A stretch of DNA of 64,000 bases from Syncephalis plumigaleata. Its lineage: Eukaryota > Zoopagomycota > Zoopagomycetes > Zoopagales > Piptocephalidaceae. A program made the position numbers and the translations under genes. A model generated the notes under the pieces. The model was not told the origin of the DNA, searched no databases, and was given only the letters and a program-made list of their open reading frames with translations. Shown here one piece after another: positions 38,110 to 48,994 of this stretch (position 1 is its first letter; every line of letters starts with the position of its first letter). The DNA lies in NCBI GenBank assembly GCA_025201365.1, contig JAIXMF010000010.1:310001-374000 (forward strand), written 5' to 3'.

Positions 38110-38975
38110 ATGAGCCTACTTCCACGTATGTTACGCACACGAGTGGCTGTGTCTTCATTGATGCAGCGCCGTATGTTTATAGTGCCATCTATGGTGCGCT
38201 ACGATTCATTTGGCAGGTAGGAAGTGGTAGTAGTAGTAGGTCGTTCACTCTATCATGGCATGAGTATTAACATCACATATCATCTATTGATGCACAGTCA
38301 TATGAACGATAACAATCCAAAGATTATTGATCAAGAATTGCAGCGTAAAAATAATGGTAAGCATGATAGAGTATTTGAACATACATATATATATATATAT
38401 ATGGTTATCAGTGTTTTAGCCGGCAATCATGCTAATTAAATGATATGATTAGAGAAAAGGGTCGATACCTATCATCATATGGCACCAGGATGGAGTGAAG
38501 TAATGGCCTCGGAATCGGAAGCACAGGTATGTCGACGAATGATATAATGAATATGTGTAGGAATAGATTTATACTTATAACCATCCTATATACTAATAGG
38601 TTAAAGCGGATCGTTCCCCTCCAAAGTCATTCGAAAAGATGCAAGACGAATCCATCGATAAACTGTACATGGACGAGCTTATGGATGAAGGACCGGCCGT
38701 GCTAGAAGAGTCAGGCGGTCGCTGGAGGGAAGCACACGCCACAGAATCTGAAGCTAGTGTAAGTATGAACATTAATTATCAAATGATGTATAGGAATGTT
38801 GTGAGTACACGCATTCTCTCTCTCTCCCTTTCTCGCTTAGTTAGTGAGATCATTTTTAATTCAAAGATGCATCACCATAACATGAAACTATTGTATTCAT
38901 TTCTAACAAACTATTATTTAGGTTAAAGCGGAACGTGACGAGGCTCCACGTCGTCCTCCAGGACACTTATTGTAA
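38110..38975 (+). CDS. Small mitochondrial-type protein with repeated ESEAxVKAxR motif
   Basis: The N-terminus (MSLLPRMLRTRVAVSSLMQRRM) is an Arg-rich mitochondrial presequence. The mature part is short and hydrophilic: GWSEVMASESEAQVKADRS, then KMQDESIDKL, then a second copy, ATESEASVKAERDEAP. Each copy is split by an intron at the same point (after ESEAQ or ESEAS), so exon and motif were duplicated together. It has five exons and ends with TAA at 38973-38975. I have an impression that similar motifs occur in uncharacterised fungal mitochondrial proteins but cannot name a family. Function unknown. Confidence 0.75.
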
Positions 38976-39098
38976 ATAGTTTTAATGATTTCTTTGCTCT
39001 ATTCAGTTTGAAGCAATAAATATGGTATTATATCCATTGATCTCTCTTTGTCATCAAGCGAGTATTCATACTACTACGTTTCTCGAATACAAACATAA

Positions 39099-40241
39099 CT
39101 AGTGCAAATTAGTATTAAGATATTCGACAAAGGCATCGGCTACCCGGTCTTCCGGTAGTGTGTGTGCCTTATTGATATTAATAAATTGTCGTCGTAATCG
39201 ACGTAATTCCGGCATTAGAACTGCACGACCTGGTAGCTGTATCTTTAGATCAGTCTGTGGCAAGCTTACTACCGTAGTGCCTACACCTTCCTGCTGTACC
39301 TGTAATACGGCATCCACTGCTTGTTGCGTGATACGATCAAGTGCATGCAGTGTATTAGTGTCATTGACACGTCTCTATATAATTAAGATATAGACCATCA
39401 ATATAACGAGTCTTTGCAATATTATTTGCTTGTTTGCTTAACTAGCTACTCACCACAGCAGTGGCCATGTTAGGTGGAGGTGCCTTTCGAAGCATAAGAG
39501 CATTCCAAATATCATCCAGCGGTAATGTTTCATCCTCGGGTGTCACCACAAATAATGGAGCATCCCATCGACGCATAGCATCTGGCTCCTCATAACGCAT
39601 GGCCAATTCGTCAAATCTATCGTTATAGTTAGTCTACATACATATATACGTATCCCTTGTCATTTAACATACATTTCCGGTGAATATTGCTGATCTTCAT
39701 CCCGTGCCTGATTCCATTGTCGTGCTGTCTCTGTAGGAATACCACAATATACCTATTCGTTATCATTACTAAGGCTGCTAACTATCAATCGATACCCAAA
39801 ATAAGCCTTCATATACCCCTGTCCCTCACTTACAACGCAATGAGGTGTGCTTACGGCACGCGCCACACAATAGAGTTGATAGCGGAATCCTTTGACATAA
39901 TTGAGCGAATCTAAAACGACAATGGTATCACGATTGAGCCAACGTTCTACGGCTGACATTAGTGCGCCGCGTGCCTTCTTCTCCTCAGCTGGCACTGTTT
40001 AGCAATTAACATATGCGGATATGGACGTAGCATACTTGATTAGATGGCGTATATTGCTCGAGTTATTATGAACATTACCTGCGTAAACTGATCGAGCAAT
40101 AGCTAAAGTCTCGTCACTTACATACTGAACGCTAGCACGAGATCCGTCTTCCTCAATTCTGCCGCGTAAATACGCAATTAACGACTGTGCCCGTGTCGTT
40201 TTACCACTACTAGGCAATCCACTTAGAATAACAAGCGGCAT
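39099..40241 (-). CDS. KTI12: KTI12, Elongator-associated P-loop protein
   Basis: Regulator of Elongator, needed for tRNA wobble-uridine modification. MPLVILSGLPSSGKTTRAQSL is the N-terminal P-loop. VQYVSDETLAIARSVYAG, GALMSAVERWLNRDTIVVLDSLNYVKGFRYQLYCVAR, CGIPTETARQWN and FDELAMRYEEPDAMRRWDAPLF are family blocks. The C-terminal half (RRVNDTNTLHALDRITQQAVDAVL ... LPGRAVLMPELRRLRRQFI) is the tRNA-binding domain. Six exons, no frame break seen. The start at 40241 is the Met directly before the P-loop. One arm of a long inverted repeat begins 32 bases upstream, so the promoter lies in repeat DNA. Confidence 0.94.
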
Positions 40242-40272
40242 TACGACAAATATAGAGAGAAATGTAAATACA

Positions 40273-41255
40273 AAAAATAGCTGACATCGTGTAAAATACC
40301 CACCACTTTTCACTTTTTCGAATGTTTAGTTTCTTATCTCCGATTATAGCCTGTATAGAGAAGGGATACTACAATAATAAGCTTGCTTTAGTTGTTCATT
40401 TCTCGTAAAGGTGCGGTTATGTTTATCATGATAGTATTCAATGCTTGAATGTCTATCATTACCATTGACAGGTAACTATCAAATGCTTGGTTCCATGTCA
40501 GATTGGTTGCCATTTCATGATTAAAAGCAGCCATGGATTGTTCATAGCATCTATATATTGAATGGCAACATAACCATCATCATCATTGTATAATTAACGC
40601 GTTGAATGCCAATAAAGATCGGTATACTAATAGTTTGTGCATGACTGAATAATAGTCAGTATAACTATTGCATAGGCGAGACAGTATTCGAGTGGAATAT
40701 CGTGAATGCGCGCATGCTATTTGTATCATCTAATGCCTTTAATCCTTTGCTGCAACGTTAATTCAACTATCAATAGATAAGTGTGGCAAAGGGTAGTGGT
40801 ATAGTGTTGGGCATTGCTAGTAATTGCACTAATAGGGTTCAGTAGGTGCTACACAAAGGTGCGTGTCAATGAATTTACTAGATCGTCAAGTATGTTTTTT
40901 ACATAATGTGGTCAATACTAGTAATAGTAATAGTATCAGTAGTCGTCAATTAGCTACAATGAACTAGTCAGTATCATACCAAGCAGCAATTGCTTGACCG
41001 CTCATCACTTAGCATGACCATGCTCGACTAATAATCATAAATAGAATACACACGCACCTCAATTATTATAAACTAGGCATACTATCTCGGTATCCAATTG
41101 TATCCTACTGATCAATGACCGTTGTACATACAACAATAGAGCATATTGATTGGATAAATGTCGTATCGCATTATAGATACCATCAAGTATGTTCATGTCC
41201 ATATGATTGTAAGATCATTCGATGACATACCGTGACAGATTGCAATTAGTACCAA
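40273..41255 (+). repeat. Inverted repeat arm A (left), about 983 bp
   Basis: Matches the reverse complement of 59847-60833 almost end to end. I counted about ten differences by eye: single substitutions and one extra ATC unit in a small run. That is about 99% identity. No convincing ORF or transposase. It begins 32 bases upstream of the KTI12 start. Confidence 0.93.
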
Positions 41256-42410
41256 TAATCATACTAATGGAGGTTAGAACCTGCCTGATTGACTGGAGTG
41301 CATCGATGACTGATGTATGGAGCTTCCAACTGCCTATGATACGTTTGATCTCTTTGTATTTTTGAATCATACGCCTCTCGTATGATGCACAATGCTTTTT
41401 GATGTCATCACGTGTATTATTCTTTCTCTTTTTCTCTTTTCTTCCTTGCTGTAGTTTCGCCGTTTCATTGCTTTGATAAGTACCTTGTTAGATCAGTCCA
41501 GTAGACACTACACGTTTTAGAAAGGGGAGGTATAGGTTTGCATCGTCATCACTGCAACTATTCTCGACTATTACTAGAATAAACAGTTTGCCTTTATGTT
41601 TGATCTAATGGCTTCGTACTAGTTATACACTCGCCGTATCGTTCTTGTTTTCAACATCATTATTATTGTGCCATCAATGGAAACTCTCTTTAATATTACC
41701 AAAGGTTTATTGAATACATTCATGATGCTTTAGCTGTAAGCATAATCAAGCAACTACTCGATAATAATTATTAAGCAGGAGGCATGAGTACAGGTAACAT
41801 CTTCTACGGAATAGTTCAAACATTCCTAAAAATAACCATGCTCTTGCTTCACTAATAGTGCTCTAGTGATTTCACAAGAACAAATATCAAGTAAACACCA
41901 TGAGTCCATTAACAGTTCCTTTACCAATAGATATAAAACAAATATGTATGGTGGATAAAAGAATGACTGGTTTATGTTACAGGTTGAACCAGAAAAGATA
42001 TGAGAAGCACAATGTATCAATATACGAACAAATGGTAAAGGTACTCTTGAGGAGTACATGTACAACATGAAACATCCATTGCAATTATAACAAGGATTGC
42101 AAGTACATGCGACAAAATGTGTCAAATTGGTATTGACAGGACTTGGAATAACCACTACAGTACATACCTAATACTGGATAACTTGATGCACCGCCACATT
42201 GACGGGATAAACGTGGTCGTACATTGCACGATGCTGAAGGCTTACCAGCTTTATTTCAAGCATGCTATAATGATGTCTGGAGCAGTCTACTGTAAATACT
42301 ATTTAAACCGCCGCATTTTATTCGTCTTTGGCAATAAATCATCATCATCTTACACTCACAACAATCAGTACACCACGTCACGTTTTCTCAGTCATTATCT
42401 TGCAGTCAGA
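41256..42410. other. Non-coding stretch between repeat arm A and the oligopeptidase-like gene
   Basis: About 1.15 kb. Longest open frames have no recognisable sequence or codon bias. I see nothing I can name. Confidence 0.5.
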
Positions 42411-44810
42411 ATGTTCTGTTATCGTAATACAAGCAAGTTCGTAGCACTTGTCTACTTTGCAGTACTTATTGGATCGGCCGTACCATTACACGCACTTCCA
42501 GCATCTCAGTCGGAACAAGTACCGGTGGCCAAGACGAAACCATTCCAGCACAAGTACCATGGCGAGGTTATCGATGATCCTTACCAGTGGATAAAGGACG
42601 AAGGCAGGAACAGTACGGATGTGAAAGAGTATCTCAATGCCGAGACAGCCTATACTCACCGAATGCTTGCCAAGGATCAGCAACTTAAAGATCAGATTTA
42701 TAGTGAAATTGTCAAGGTTTCCAAGAGTAAATCCTTTTATACAGAAAGCTGGTATTCAGGAAATTACAGCTACTATTCCAAATCGATAGGTAAAGAAGAA
42801 GCTCTTGCTTTATACCGAAAGAAACTAGGATCAGAGAATGCACCCGAGGAACTTATCGTGGATCCTAATACATTGCCTGAGGGTCCAGAGATATATATGA
42901 TGGAAAGGCAAACAACAATCATAGCATGATTGCCTTTATTATAAGCAACCCCACCAGCCAAAAATTCAAGCTGCAATTCAAGGATCTCATTTCTGGAAAA
43001 TTGCTTTCAGATAAGATTGAGAATACTGATAGTACAATTGAATGGAGTGGCACTGGAAAGAGCATTCTATACACGATTGATGGACCTGATGGCCCTCGCC
43101 TAATGCGACATACTATCGGCACTTCTGCAGATAAAGATAGTGTCATCCACACCGGTCAAAAAGAATCATCTATTAGCGTAAAGAAATCCAGCAGCAATCA
43201 ATACCTTTTCATAAATATATCAAAGGAAAATGGCAATCAGCAACACTTTTATTTGGATGCCACCAATGATACTGCAAGTAAAATGGTACCTATTGAGGCA
43301 TTGTTGTCGCCTGGATCAGCTTTGGAGGTATACCATTTGAACAAGCAATTCTTACTTGTAGCCGAGTCTAAGGATACCAAGAAGAAGACGGCATACGTAT
43401 GCGATGTCGACAAGCTAAATGATAAAAGTGCCCATAAGCCAGTATTGGAAAATGTTAACTTTGGAATTAGCTCTATAGCCGCCTTCCGAAATCATATTGT
43501 ACTATTCGATGAGGTTGCACTCCCTCGGCAAGTCACCATATACGACTATGCAGCGAAAGAAGATTACAGCCTAATGCGAAATCACATAATATCGAGTTCC
43601 CAGCTAAATCATATCAGGCCTCTAATAGAGGAGTAGCTGATTATAACAGCGATACGCTCATATTTGAGTACTCGTCATTGATCACACCTCCAACAATCTA
43701 TTCCTACAACATGGCAACGAAGAAGGCAACGAAGACATATGTAGATCCAGTACCGACTACAATGAATCGGATTATGTTACCGAACTTATTTATGCTAAAG
43801 GCAAGCCAGATAGCAAGGGAAATCAACCTGATATTCCTATTACCATTGCCTATAAGCGTGGAATGCAGAAGAATGGTGCGAATCCTGCTTGGTTAATAAG
43901 CAATGGTGGCACCCTCAGGAATGAAATGGGCTTTAGGAAAGATTTCGCAATGCTACTTAAGCGTGGATTTGTCTGTGTTGTTGTTCATAACAGAAGAATA
44001 ACTGGAAAAACTTTGGCTGCAGGTGAACCAGCAACGATACAAAATGATAAACCAGCTCTCGTTGTGATTTTATGTCTGCCACTAATACGCTGGTATCCGA
44101 GAAGTATACCAATCATAATCTAATGGTAGTTGAAGGCTTTCTCGATGGTGCTACAGTTGTTGCTACTGCCCTCAATAGACAACCTGATATTGCCAAGGTG
44201 GCCATTATCGACAGTAAGTGTAAAGATCATACATTGAATAGTGCTAAATACTAATTTATATTTTAGTGCCATTTTTGAATAGCTTGGACAGGTAATGAGT
44301 AAGAACGAAGCCAGTCACTCAATGTTTATTGGTGAATGGGGTGATCCAGCTAAATCAATCAATGATTATAAGGCTATTCGGGCATTCTCACCATACGAGA
44401 ACATTAAGCCTAATACCGCATATCCCAATGTACTTGTGGTTACTTATTTTGATAACCCTAATGTAGCATACTGGGGTGAGTATGAGTGATCGATCGATCT
44501 ATTTATTAATTCGTACTAACTAGTGTCACTTATGATAGATTCTGCTAAATGGGTGGCAAAACTACGTGCTACCGCTGCTCAAAGTGCAAATAAGTGCCCT
44601 GATCCACGTACAATTGTTATGATATCACGCAATGATGAAAAACTAGGTAAGCAATTGCAACAGTATAGCGTATAATACGAAGTATATTAACGATTTATTC
44701 TAGATCATTCATTCCTTTCTCAAGATGCTGCTAAAATAGCATATGCACTTAGCAAGCTAGGAAAGGCAGTCAAGCCGTTGAATTTGCCTAATACATGGAC
44801 TATTGATTGA
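42411..44810 (+). pseudogene. Secreted prolyl-oligopeptidase-family (S9A) gene, catalytic Ser absent and frame-disrupted
   Basis: A signal peptide (FVALVYFAVLIGSAVPLHALPAS) precedes an S9A N-terminus (KYHGEVIDDPYQWIKDEG, with the typical DPYQW). A beta-propeller region (about 42450-43640) and an alpha/beta hydrolase region follow. The nucleophile elbow, normally GxSxGG, reads VVEGFLDGATVVA (about 44130), with Leu at the Ser position. The conserved block before it, usually YGGYG and a HxRGG loop, is SNGGTLRNEMGF and VVVHNRRITGK. The end shows MISRNDEKLG and DHSFLSQDAAKIAYALSKLG, a worn match to the Asp and His regions. The frame changes about four times (near 42925, 43630, 43850 and 44070). 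I read it as a decayed paralogue. A secreted pseudo-enzyme is possible if the breaks are errors. Confidence 0.75.
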
Positions 44811-45579
44811 TCAATAGGAATAAAGCTTACTTTTCTATTCTATTCTTACATTGTTGAACATGCATACACTAGAATGATAATGTCAAACGTATATCATTTG
44901 ATTTACATGTAGTCAACGCGTATATGTGTGAGGGAATGACACTTGAGGAATGATCATATGAATAAGATGAATGTCATATCGTATTATAGATACCATCGAG
45001 TATGTTCATGTTCCATTGACACATCCATATGATTGTGGGATCATTCGATGACATGTCGTGATGCATTGCAACCAGTGTCGATCATGTCAATTGACAATGG
45101 AATGAGCAATGATAGATGACATACAAATGAACATGTCATGTAGATGTCATGATAATGAATGGCATTTGTATGAATGTGACAATCAAGTCAGAATAATAAT
45201 TACATGCACGCTCTATCATCTCGTAGGCAATACCATTATGTAGTGATTCCATTTTAATAGAACATTAAGCAGTATCGATTATTGCACTTATAATGATTAC
45301 TACTTACTTGCTCATGTTATTACGTGTGTATGCTTTGCTATCTTGTGATTTATTTTAATTCATAAGCATCGCAATAGCTTACAATCAATGCTCGTGCTCC
45401 TACGTCATTGCAATATTAATACTACATGACTGGATGTTCTAATTTCATTTTTACGAGATTATTAGTGGATACACTTTGGATGATGCTAGTTCTTTGGATG
45501 ATTCAATACATAATTTAGCTTTTCTTTTATTAACATGTAATGGAACATTATTAAGTGTATATTAAATCCCTCATTAACA
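44811..45579. other. Intergenic, with partial repeat copy B
   Basis: The stretch holds the 251-bp repeat copy B (44966-45216) and otherwise AT-rich DNA without a supported gene. Confidence 0.5.
44966..45216 (+). repeat. Partial copy B of the inverted-repeat element
   Basis: Overlaps the last about 100 bp of arm A and continues through the about 135 bp that arm A lacks but arm C has. Its overlap with the other copies is clearly more diverged (roughly 85-90% by eye) than A is from C. Same orientation as A. Confidence 0.85.
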
Positions 45580-46665
45580 CTATGCTTCGTCATATAGTTT
45601 ACGTAGCCATGCTTTCGTGCGTGAAAGACCTTCAGCCTGATCGATCAATGGCTTGTAATCAAGCAGTCGCTGTGCTTTCTCCATTGAAAACGTATACGAT
45701 AATTCTACCAGTAAAACATCACGTATCCTTAATGGTGGCGTCCAATCGACCAATGGACGTAGTAATGCACTAATACCGTCAAGCATGTGTGCCACCACTA
45801 GTACGGGAAGTGCTGGACAACGCCATCGTAGCAGCTTATCCGCGTTTGGTAGTTCGATTTCCCGTGCCATTATTCGCGCCAATTCATACAGGTTAATCGC
45901 ATAACCGTCGTGAATGTTGAACGCCTCGCCATTAACCGCCGATCCAGGCTGTAAGCGCTCCTCGGCTAGGAGTAATGCATGGGCTGCATTCTCCACGTAC
46001 ATAACATTGGTGACACTGCCATCTCCCAGACAACAGCGACCAAATACAGATTTGATGAGAGGCACAATCACCGGTGCCAAATTACGGTCGCCATGCCCGA
46101 ACATGAGCGGTGGTCTAATCGCACACACGAGATTGCCCGTTCTCTTGCCCCATGCCATGACTAGTTGCTCTGCTTCCGCCTTCACCGCCATGTATGGATC
46201 CAATGGATCGACGGTATATGGCAATGTCTCATCGGCATTATCCAACGGGGCACGATTCAACACGACTGTTGCTGAACTAACGAAAATAACCCGTTTCACT
46301 TGATGCCTTTGAGCTGCTTCAAGTAGATAGCGCGTGCCATCAATGTTAACTTGGCGTAGCATTGCTTCATTAGGTGTAAGCAAGGAGGCAACGTGGAATA
46401 TCGTGGTAACACCTTGACATGCATCATATATACTTTGGCTATTTGTCAAGTCACCGAATACGTAGCTAACATTGGCTGGATCGTTAAAGTGGCTTTGTTT
46501 CCGAGCAAATACGCGTATATCCGCTGCTGTTCGATGCTGGATAAGTGCTTCCACCAAATGACGACCAAGTAATCCTTCACCGCCAGTCACCAGGTACACT
46601 TCTCCTGCTCCATTATACGGCGAAGCGTCGTCGTTTGTCCTTGTTTGCATATTGTATATTATCAA
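45580..46665 (-). CDS. ERG26: ERG26-like sterol 4-alpha-carboxylate 3-dehydrogenase (3-beta-HSD family)
   Basis: Extended SDR acting in C4 demethylation of sterols. Rossmann motif VYLVTGGEGLLGRHLVEAL, then VFGDLTN, TTIFHVAS, VKRVIFVSSATVV (the catalytic Ser region) and DPYMAVKAEAEQLVM with the YxxxK pair. AIRPPLMFGHGD and YVENAAHALLLAEERL are typical of the 3-beta-HSD family. The hydrophobic stretch ALPVLVVAHMLDGISALLRPL fits a membrane-associated C-terminus. It is a single intact exon of 361 codons, a usual ERG26 length. The first about 20 residues are not conserved and the second Met could be the start. A related dehydrogenase with another sterol or dihydroflavonol substrate is possible. 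Confidence 0.82.
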   Translation of the reverse strand: MIIYNMQTRTNDDASPYNGAGEVYLVTGGEGLLGRHLVEALIQHRTAADIRVFARKQSHFNDPANVSYVFGDLTNSQSIYDACQGVTTIFHVASLLTPNEAMLRQVNIDGTRYLLEAAQRHQVKRVIFVSSATVVLNRAPLDNADETLPYTVDPLDPYMAVKAEAEQLVMAWGKRTGNLVCAIRPPLMFGHGDRNLAPVIVPLIKSVFGRCCLGDGSVTNVMYVENAAHALLLAEERLQPGSAVNGEAFNIHDGYAINLYELARIMAREIELPNADKLLRWRCPALPVLVVAHMLDGISALLRPLVDWTPPLRIRDVLLVELSYTFSMEKAQRLLDYKPLIDQAEGLSRTKAWLRKLYDEA

Positions 46666-47154
46666 GTGGGGATAGACAAGAAGATAGTAAAGATTAAAGA
46701 GAAGTAAATGGTGTAATACTCGACAGACGATAAACAGAGGAAGTAATCAAGGAATAGTTGATATTCAATACCAATGAAAAAGGTGGCGCCACCATGAATT
46801 AACGATGCTGATTGGCCCTTTGTATGTAATATAGGATTAAATTTGTTCGTAGTCACACATACATATACACACACAATTAGTAAAGGATGCGGGAATACTT
46901 TGTATTGACGATATGTTGCTGACTAGCCATGCTAAATAATGAATGGAAACTGGCCAAATAAGTAAACTGTATGTGATGCAAAGTTATACATGATCTGGAC
47001 GATTAGAATGGCAAGTTCCGCGTGGTGTTTTTGTCACATTCAAATACTCAGCTATTCTCTTGAAAATAAAAAACACAAACAATTTACTAAAGATTCTTTT
47101 CTCTTTCTATTTCGAAATTATAACGATAACGATCAAGATAATGCGTCAGAATTA
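46666..47154. other. Intergenic between two divergent genes
   Basis: About 490 AT-rich bases. I see no gene. Confidence 0.45.
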
Positions 47155-48673
47155 CGTATATTCAATTATTATTAGGATCATTTGGATATGCTTGTTCATT
47201 AGGTCTAGCAAGTGCCGCGGAAATACCGTCAGAAAGTCAGTAGTTTGATGATTCAATAGTAGACCACTAATAGGCAGTGATTAGTTCTTAGGAAGCATAA
47301 ACTTATCATTGTTGGCGAGTATAAATATGACAGTCGACGTGTTTATTCCGTACCGGCAAAGCGTAAGACAGCTCTTGTCAACATTAAATGTTGGCCATCA
47401 AACCAGCACGATGACGAGTTCTATCTATACAAAGTAAGATAATGGCAATAGTTGACAATAATGCATTCTAATCATATCGTATGTTTAGACAATTACCGAA
47501 TCTCAATCTAATGCTAAAAACAATGACAAAAAGGAATATATTGCATATCCATTGGATGAGTTTAACTGGCCAACTACTTCCTGCTATGTATTAGTGTCGC
47601 CGTGTAAACAAAACCTATACGATTTCGTTAGTACCATGCCAGCACCAGTCAAGATGACCATGCTTCCAGCTATATTCGACAACATTATAACAGGTAACAC
47701 TAGTCGTCAGGATGCCTGTTCAGCATGATTAATGATACCATCGATTACTAGGTGTTGCCTATTTGCACCAGTTGAAATGGATTCATACGCGACTTACTCC
47801 AGAAGGTAGGATGCGCATGGATACATCTATTGCATGACTAACGTTAAACAATAGCCATTTGTATCGATACCGTAAAGGGTCAATCTTATGCACGAATCCA
47901 CGATCTGAATCATGTGGCACGTTTACGGGATCGCGACAATAAACCATTCGAGCATCAGACGGGACTACAACCATTTATTATTCGTCCATCATTGCCAAAT
48001 GGAACAAGCAAGTGGATGATCCATACAAGATGAACATGTGGAATATCGGTGCCATGCTTTATGGTTGACATTTGTGACATTGGCATACAAGCCGGCTAAT
48101 TCGCTAGTGGACATATATCCTACCATTGAGGAATTCCGTCCAATGATCAGGAATGCCATACGACAAGGCAATCCCATGCAAAAACTGAAAGATATACTGT
48201 TCGCCTCCATTGGAGGTGGATATCAACCCGATTGTACTTATTATAACAGGCACTTATAACGTGTATGCTAATGGCGACAGTACCTAGCAATTCGAATGGG
48301 AATATTCTCGTTTTTAAGCTAAACAGATACGACCATCCTTCATTTCAGAGCAAGCGCAAAACTAGCTATGGCATTGACTGTCATGCCATTACAAGAAATC
48401 GAGCGTGATCCGGAGGCAACTACAGCTATGAATGTGTTCTTCCAGCAACGACTATGGTGCATCGGTTATTACGACTATACGAAAGCACAAACTGACTACG
48501 CTAACATGATTGATCTCATTAACTATTTGCTACCCATTGATTTCGATAAGGTGCCCACTCCCAATGAATACGTACGAAAGAAAGAGGCACGCGCTAAAGT
48601 AGAGAGCAACTGGAATGACTTGAACAAGAAACCATCGATAAAAGCACTGTACAAGTCTTTTAGGCATAAATGA
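47155..48673 (+). pseudogene. Secreted kinase-like gene, degenerate
   Basis: A signal-peptide-like stretch (LGSFGYACSLGLASAAE) lies at about 47175-47225. A kinase-like fold follows: LIIVGEYKYDSRRVYSVPAK ... TALVNIKCW, CYVLVSPCKQNLYDFVSTMP (hinge), LPAIFDNIITGVAYLHQLKWIHTRLTPE (catalytic loop with Thr-Arg where Arg-Asp is expected), ARIHDLNHVA (DFG region, Asp kept) and YKMNMWNIGAMLYGL (helix F). A tail (PLQEIERDPEATTAMNVFFQQRL) runs to TGA at 48671-48673. The catalytic Asp is absent and the frame changes several times (near 48015, 48060 and 48260), so it is a pseudokinase and probably a pseudogene. It resembles the kinase-like gene at 18 kb in build. Confidence 0.55.
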
Positions 48674-48994
48674 ATAGCGGTCGATCTCCTATGTTAATAA
48701 ATAATGCCATAACATGACAAGCTCTATTGTATGATCGACTATAATTAGTGTACTCTTATTGCTATTGCTATTGTTATTATTTCAAGTCAATAGTTAATCC
48801 AAGGATAGTCGATTCTCTAATCAAAATAAAATAGTTTAATGAGTTATGTACAAATGGGATGTTGTGTCATGTTATTCCAATGACATATTCTGTATTGTTT
48901 CTCTTCTCTTTACCTCTCTTAATATTGCTCAAAAGGAATGTGAATTCAGTGAGACAGACACATATACAAACTACACTTTTATCGTTTGTAATTC
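48674..48994. other. Intergenic, Rai1 upstream region
   Basis: About 320 AT-rich bases upstream of the Rai1/DXO start. I see no gene. Confidence 0.45.

Noticed and set aside
40273-41255. LTR or retrotransposon copy
   Set aside because: The arms are inverted, not direct. There are no reverse transcriptase, integrase or gag-like sequences in or between them, and no primer-binding site or polypurine tract could be seen.
45720-45735. GTATCCTTAA as a U12 donor or branch element
   Set aside because: It is on the strand opposite ERG26, inside the intact single-exon coding region.
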